Assembly: GCA_903916165.1 (NCBI GenBank)
Contig: CAIWVR010000005.1
Coordinates: 1 to 23,656, forward strand
DNA from: an uncultured Hyphomicrobiales bacterium
Lineage (GTDB): Bacteria; Pseudomonadota; Alphaproteobacteria; Rhizobiales; Beijerinckiaceae
DNA length: 23,656 nucleotides
Direction: 5' to 3'
The translations under genes were made by a program, and so were the position numbers. Shown one piece after another: positions 21,533-23,656 of this stretch. Every line of letters starts with the position of its first letter. The stretch's first letter is position 1. The notes beneath the pieces were generated by a model, which saw nothing but the letters and a program-made list of their open reading frames with translations, had not been told where the DNA came from and did no database searches.

Positions 21533-22267
21533 ATGTCACTCTGGAACAAGCACGCGATTGTCGAGAAGAACTCGATCCTCCTGCTGCTGGGCGTCCTGGT
21601 CGTCATCTCGATCGGGGGCCTTGTGGAAATCCTGCCGCTCTTCTACCTGAAGAGCACGATCGAAAAGGTGGAGGGCGTGCGTCCCTACACCCCGCTCGAA
21701 CTGGCGGGATTCAACATCTACGTCCGTGAGGGCTGCTACAATTGCCATTCGCAGATGATCCGCGCCCTGCGGGACGAGGTGGAACGCTACGGCCATTATT
21801 CTCTCGCGGCCGAGAGCATGTACGACCATCCCTTCCAGTGGGGCTCGAAGCGTAACGGACCCGATCTCGCGCGCGTCGGTGGAAAATATTCAGATGACTG
21901 GCAGCGCCGTCATCTGACCAATCCGCGCGCCGTGGTGTCAGGCTCGATCATGCCGGGCTATCCCTTCCTCGCGCAGGCGTCGCTCGATGCCGACAAGATC
22001 GACGAGCATATGAAAGTGCTCGCCATCGAAGGCGTGCCCTACAGCGACGAGATGATCGCCAAGGCGAGCATCGACCTGAAGGCACAAGGCTCCGACGACG
22101 ATCCCAACGCCGCCGATCTGATCAGGCGCTATCCCAAGGCCAATGCGCGTGCCTTCGGAGAGCAGAAGGGCGTGATCACCGAAGCCGATGCGCTGATTGC
22201 CTATCTGCAGTCGCTTGGGACGGCGATCGACTTCAAGATCTACGACGACAAAGCGAACATGAGGTGA
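21533..22267 (+). CDS. ccoO: Cytochrome c oxidase cbb3-type, subunit II (CcoO/FixO), monoheme
   Basis: This 244-residue membrane-anchored monoheme cytochrome c passes electrons to CcoN. One N-terminal membrane helix (about 14-38) is followed by the heme c site CYNCH (68-72) in [15 protein letters not shown] and a probable axial Met140 in GSIMPGYPF. The length matches FixO. AAGGGG precedes ATG 21533 and the gap from ccoN is 11 bases. Confidence 0.97.
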   Translation: MSLWNKHAIVEKNSILLLLGVLVVISIGGLVEILPLFYLKSTIEKVEGVRPYTPLELAGFNIYVREGCYNCHSQMIRALRDEVERYGHYSLAAESMYDHPFQWGSKRNGPDLARVGGKYSDDWQRRHLTNPRAVVSGSIMPGYPFLAQASLDADKIDEHMKVLAIEGVPYSDEMIAKASIDLKAQGSDDDPNAADLIRRYPKANARAFGEQKGVITEADALIAYLQSLGTAIDFKIYDDKANMR

Positions 22268-22271
22268 GGCC

Positions 22272-22421
22272 ATGAATCTTCAACCCTACCTGCACGACGC
22301 ACAAATTTTCAGCCTGGTCTCTGTGTGCATCACCTTCACCGGCATCGTCGTCTACGCGCTCTGGCCGTCAAAGCAGTCGACATTCGATCACATGTCCCGT
22401 CTCCCGCTGAACGAGGAATGA
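22272..22421 (+). CDS. ccoQ: Cytochrome c oxidase cbb3-type, small subunit CcoQ/FixQ
   Basis: This 49-residue protein fills the gap between ccoO and ccoP exactly. It has one membrane helix (about residues 12-30), then a short tail with the WPSK pattern typical of CcoQ and an acidic end (LNEE). CcoQ helps keep the cbb3 complex stable. It starts four bases after the ccoO stop and ends three bases before ccoP. Confidence 0.93.
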   Translation: MNLQPYLHDAQIFSLVSVCITFTGIVVYALWPSKQSTFDHMSRLPLNEE

Positions 22422-22424
22422 GCG

Positions 22425-23318
22425 ATGAGCATCACCTCGCCTGAAAAGGATCATGTCGACGCTTATAGCGGGATGTCGACCACCGGCCACGAATGGGATG
22501 GCATTCGCGAGCTGAACACGCCGCTGCCGAAATGGTGGCTGAACATTTTCTACGCCTGCATTGTCTGGTCGCTGGGCTATTGGGTGGTCTATCCATCCAT
22601 TCCGCTGGCGACCACCTACACCAAGGGCGTGCTTGGCTATTCCTCGCGCGGCGAAGTCACGCAGGAGCTTGCCGATCTCACGCGCGCCCGCGCGCCCATG
22701 GTGACAGCGCTTGCGGCGGCGTCCTTCGTCGATATTCAAAAGGACCCGAAGCTCCTGGCCTTCGCGCGCGCGCAGGGCAAGGCGGCATTTGGTGACAATT
22801 GCGCGCCGTGTCATGGCGCGGGGGGCGGCGGCTCGAAAGCCTTCCCCAACCTCGTGGATGATGACTGGCTGTGGGGCAATGGCTCGCTGGAAGACATCCA
22901 GCTGACGCTCACGCATGGCATTCGCTCGGCCGATGCGCAGGCGCGCATGGGCAATATGCCAGCCTTCGGCGACGGTGTGCTGAAGCCGACGGACATCAGC
23001 CTGGTCGCAGATTACGTGCGCTCACTGGCGGACCTGCCAGTCGATAAGGCCGTCGATTTGAACGCTGGTGCCAGGGTCTTCGCCGAAAATTGTGCGGCGT
23101 GCCATGGCGACGCTGCCAAGGGCAATAATGAACTGGGCGCGCCGAACCTGACGGACCAGATCTGGCTCTACGGTTCGGACAAGGCGACCATTGTGGAGGG
23201 CCTCGTCAAGGGGCGCGGCGGTATCATGCCGAACTGGGGTGAACGCCTCGATGCCGGCACGATCAAGGCACTCGCGGTCTATGTCCGCACGCTGGGCGGC
23301 GGCCACTCGTTGAAATGA
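22425..23318 (+). CDS. ccoP: Cytochrome c oxidase cbb3-type, subunit III (CcoP/FixP), diheme
   Basis: This 297-residue diheme cytochrome c has a single membrane anchor. The N-terminus GHEWDGIRELNTPLPKWW is the conserved CcoP start, followed by the helix at about residues 39-57. Heme sites are CAPCH (126-130) with probable axial Met178 in GNMPAFGD, and CAACH (223-227) with Met268 in GGIMPNWG. It accepts electrons from the bc1 complex or soluble cytochromes. GAGGAATGAGCG before ATG 22425 supplies the ribosome-binding site from within the ccoQ end. Confidence 0.97.
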   Translation: MSITSPEKDHVDAYSGMSTTGHEWDGIRELNTPLPKWWLNIFYACIVWSLGYWVVYPSIPLATTYTKGVLGYSSRGEVTQELADLTRARAPMVTALAAASFVDIQKDPKLLAFARAQGKAAFGDNCAPCHGAGGGGSKAFPNLVDDDWLWGNGSLEDIQLTLTHGIRSADAQARMGNMPAFGDGVLKPTDISLVADYVRSLADLPVDKAVDLNAGARVFAENCAACHGDAAKGNNELGAPNLTDQIWLYGSDKATIVEGLVKGRGGIMPNWGERLDAGTIKALAVYVRTLGGGHSLK

Positions 23319-23322
23319 GAAT

Positions 23323-23340
23323 ACATGCGCCCCCGCATGT
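23323..23340. other. Hairpin between ccoP and ccoG
   Basis: ACATGCG-CCCC-CGCATGT is a perfect 7-bp stem with a 4-base loop, starting five bases after the ccoP stop. No T-run follows. It could partly terminate, or protect the 3' end of, the ccoNOQP message and so lower ccoG expression. Confidence 0.45.
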
Positions 23341-23396
23341 CCGGTGGCGCGTCCATCCAGCCCGAACCTTGAACTCGTGGCGGAGCGAAACAGACG

Positions 23397-23656
23397 ATGA
23401 GTGTCAAGCAGCAGCAGGCGCGTGAGGCCGCCCTCGAGGCCAGGGGCCTGGAAGGCGCACTTTATGCCGAGCACGAGAAAATCTACCCGCAAGGTGTGCG
23501 CGGCCGGTTCCGCACGATCAAATGGGCAATCCTCGCCGTCACGCTTGGCATCTATTACTTCCTGCCGTTCGTGCGCTGGGATCGTGGGCCGAGCGCGCCC
23601 TCCCAGGCCGTGCTCGTCGATCTCGAACATCGCCGCTTCTATTTCTTCTTCATCGA
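23397..23656 (+). CDS. ccoG: Cytochrome c oxidase accessory protein CcoG/FixG, N-terminal fragment
   Basis: The frame runs to the window edge; 86 complete codons are visible of a protein that is usually near 500 residues. Recognisable are EKIYPQGVRGRFRTIKW, a first membrane helix (about 43-59, AILAVTLGIYYFLPFV), then RWDRGPSAPSQAVLVDLEHRRFYFFFI, the standard CcoG/FixG N-terminus. CcoG is an inner-membrane ferredoxin-like protein needed for cbb3 assembly, probably in copper handling. GGAG lies 11 bases before ATG 23397. The 78-base gap after ccoP carries a hairpin. Confidence 0.94.
   Translation, partial: MSVKQQQAREAALEARGLEGALYAEHEKIYPQGVRGRFRTIKWAILAVTLGIYYFLPFVRWDRGPSAPSQAVLVDLEHRRFYFFFI

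Noticed and set aside
1..23656. CRISPR array, insertion sequence, tRNA or phage genes
   Set aside because: Reading both strands gave no direct repeat arrays, transposase or integrase motifs, or tRNA-like cloverleaf sequence.

Overview
The window looks like chromosome from a GC-rich alphaproteobacterium, probably of the order Hyphomicrobiales (Rhizobiales, Bradyrhizobium relatives). The reasons are very close agreement of the cbb3 oxidase subunit CcoN with rhizobial FixN as I remember it, an FNR/FixK-type box in front of that operon, codons rich in G/C at third positions, and many solute-binding proteins serving catabolic genes. It is densely coding; the longest stretch without a gene is about 244 bases. 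I see no rRNA, tRNA, CRISPR, transposase or phage gene.

Layout. (1) Bases 1-1830 are the end of a purine-catabolism block: the C-terminus of xanthine dehydrogenase large subunit, its maturation factor XdhC, and guanine deaminase, the last two overlapping by ATGA. (2) Bases 2075-4731 hold a GMC flavoprotein oxidoreductase and a LysR regulator. (3) Bases 4848-12228 form one long plus-strand unit: hydantoinase/oxoprolinase-family subunits B and A, two different ABC permeases, an ABC ATPase and a periplasmic binding protein of the NitT/TauT type. Start and stop codons overlap or nearly touch through most of it. This looks like uptake and ATP-dependent opening or carboxylation of one unknown substrate, with the LysR protein as the likely local regulator.

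(4) Bases 12308-19145 are a second catabolic block with genes on both strands. It has two divergent tripartite-tricarboxylate-type (Bug) binding proteins with no membrane subunits in view, an Asp/Glu-racemase/arylmalonate-decarboxylase-fold protein that lacks both expected catalytic cysteines, an SfnG/SsuD-like flavin monooxygenase, a GlcG/HbpS-like protein, a class II aldolase and a PcaB-like lyase. The gene set suggests oxidation, elimination and aldol cleavage of an unidentified carboxylic acid. No single gene fixes the substrate.

(5) Bases 19293-19616 encode a small twin-arginine-signal protein with an Arg/Tyr-rich repeated tail, followed by a strong intrinsic terminator. (6) From 19727 to the right edge comes the micro-oxic respiration locus: an FNR/FixK box, ccoN, ccoO, the 49-residue ccoQ, ccoP, and the start of ccoG, which is cut by the window end.

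The most unusual items are the cysteine-less racemase-fold protein, the two-permease importer tied to hyuBA, the orphan pair of Bug proteins, and the Arg/Tyr-repeat Tat protein. None of these proves a new system; the second catabolic block is the best candidate for an undescribed pathway.
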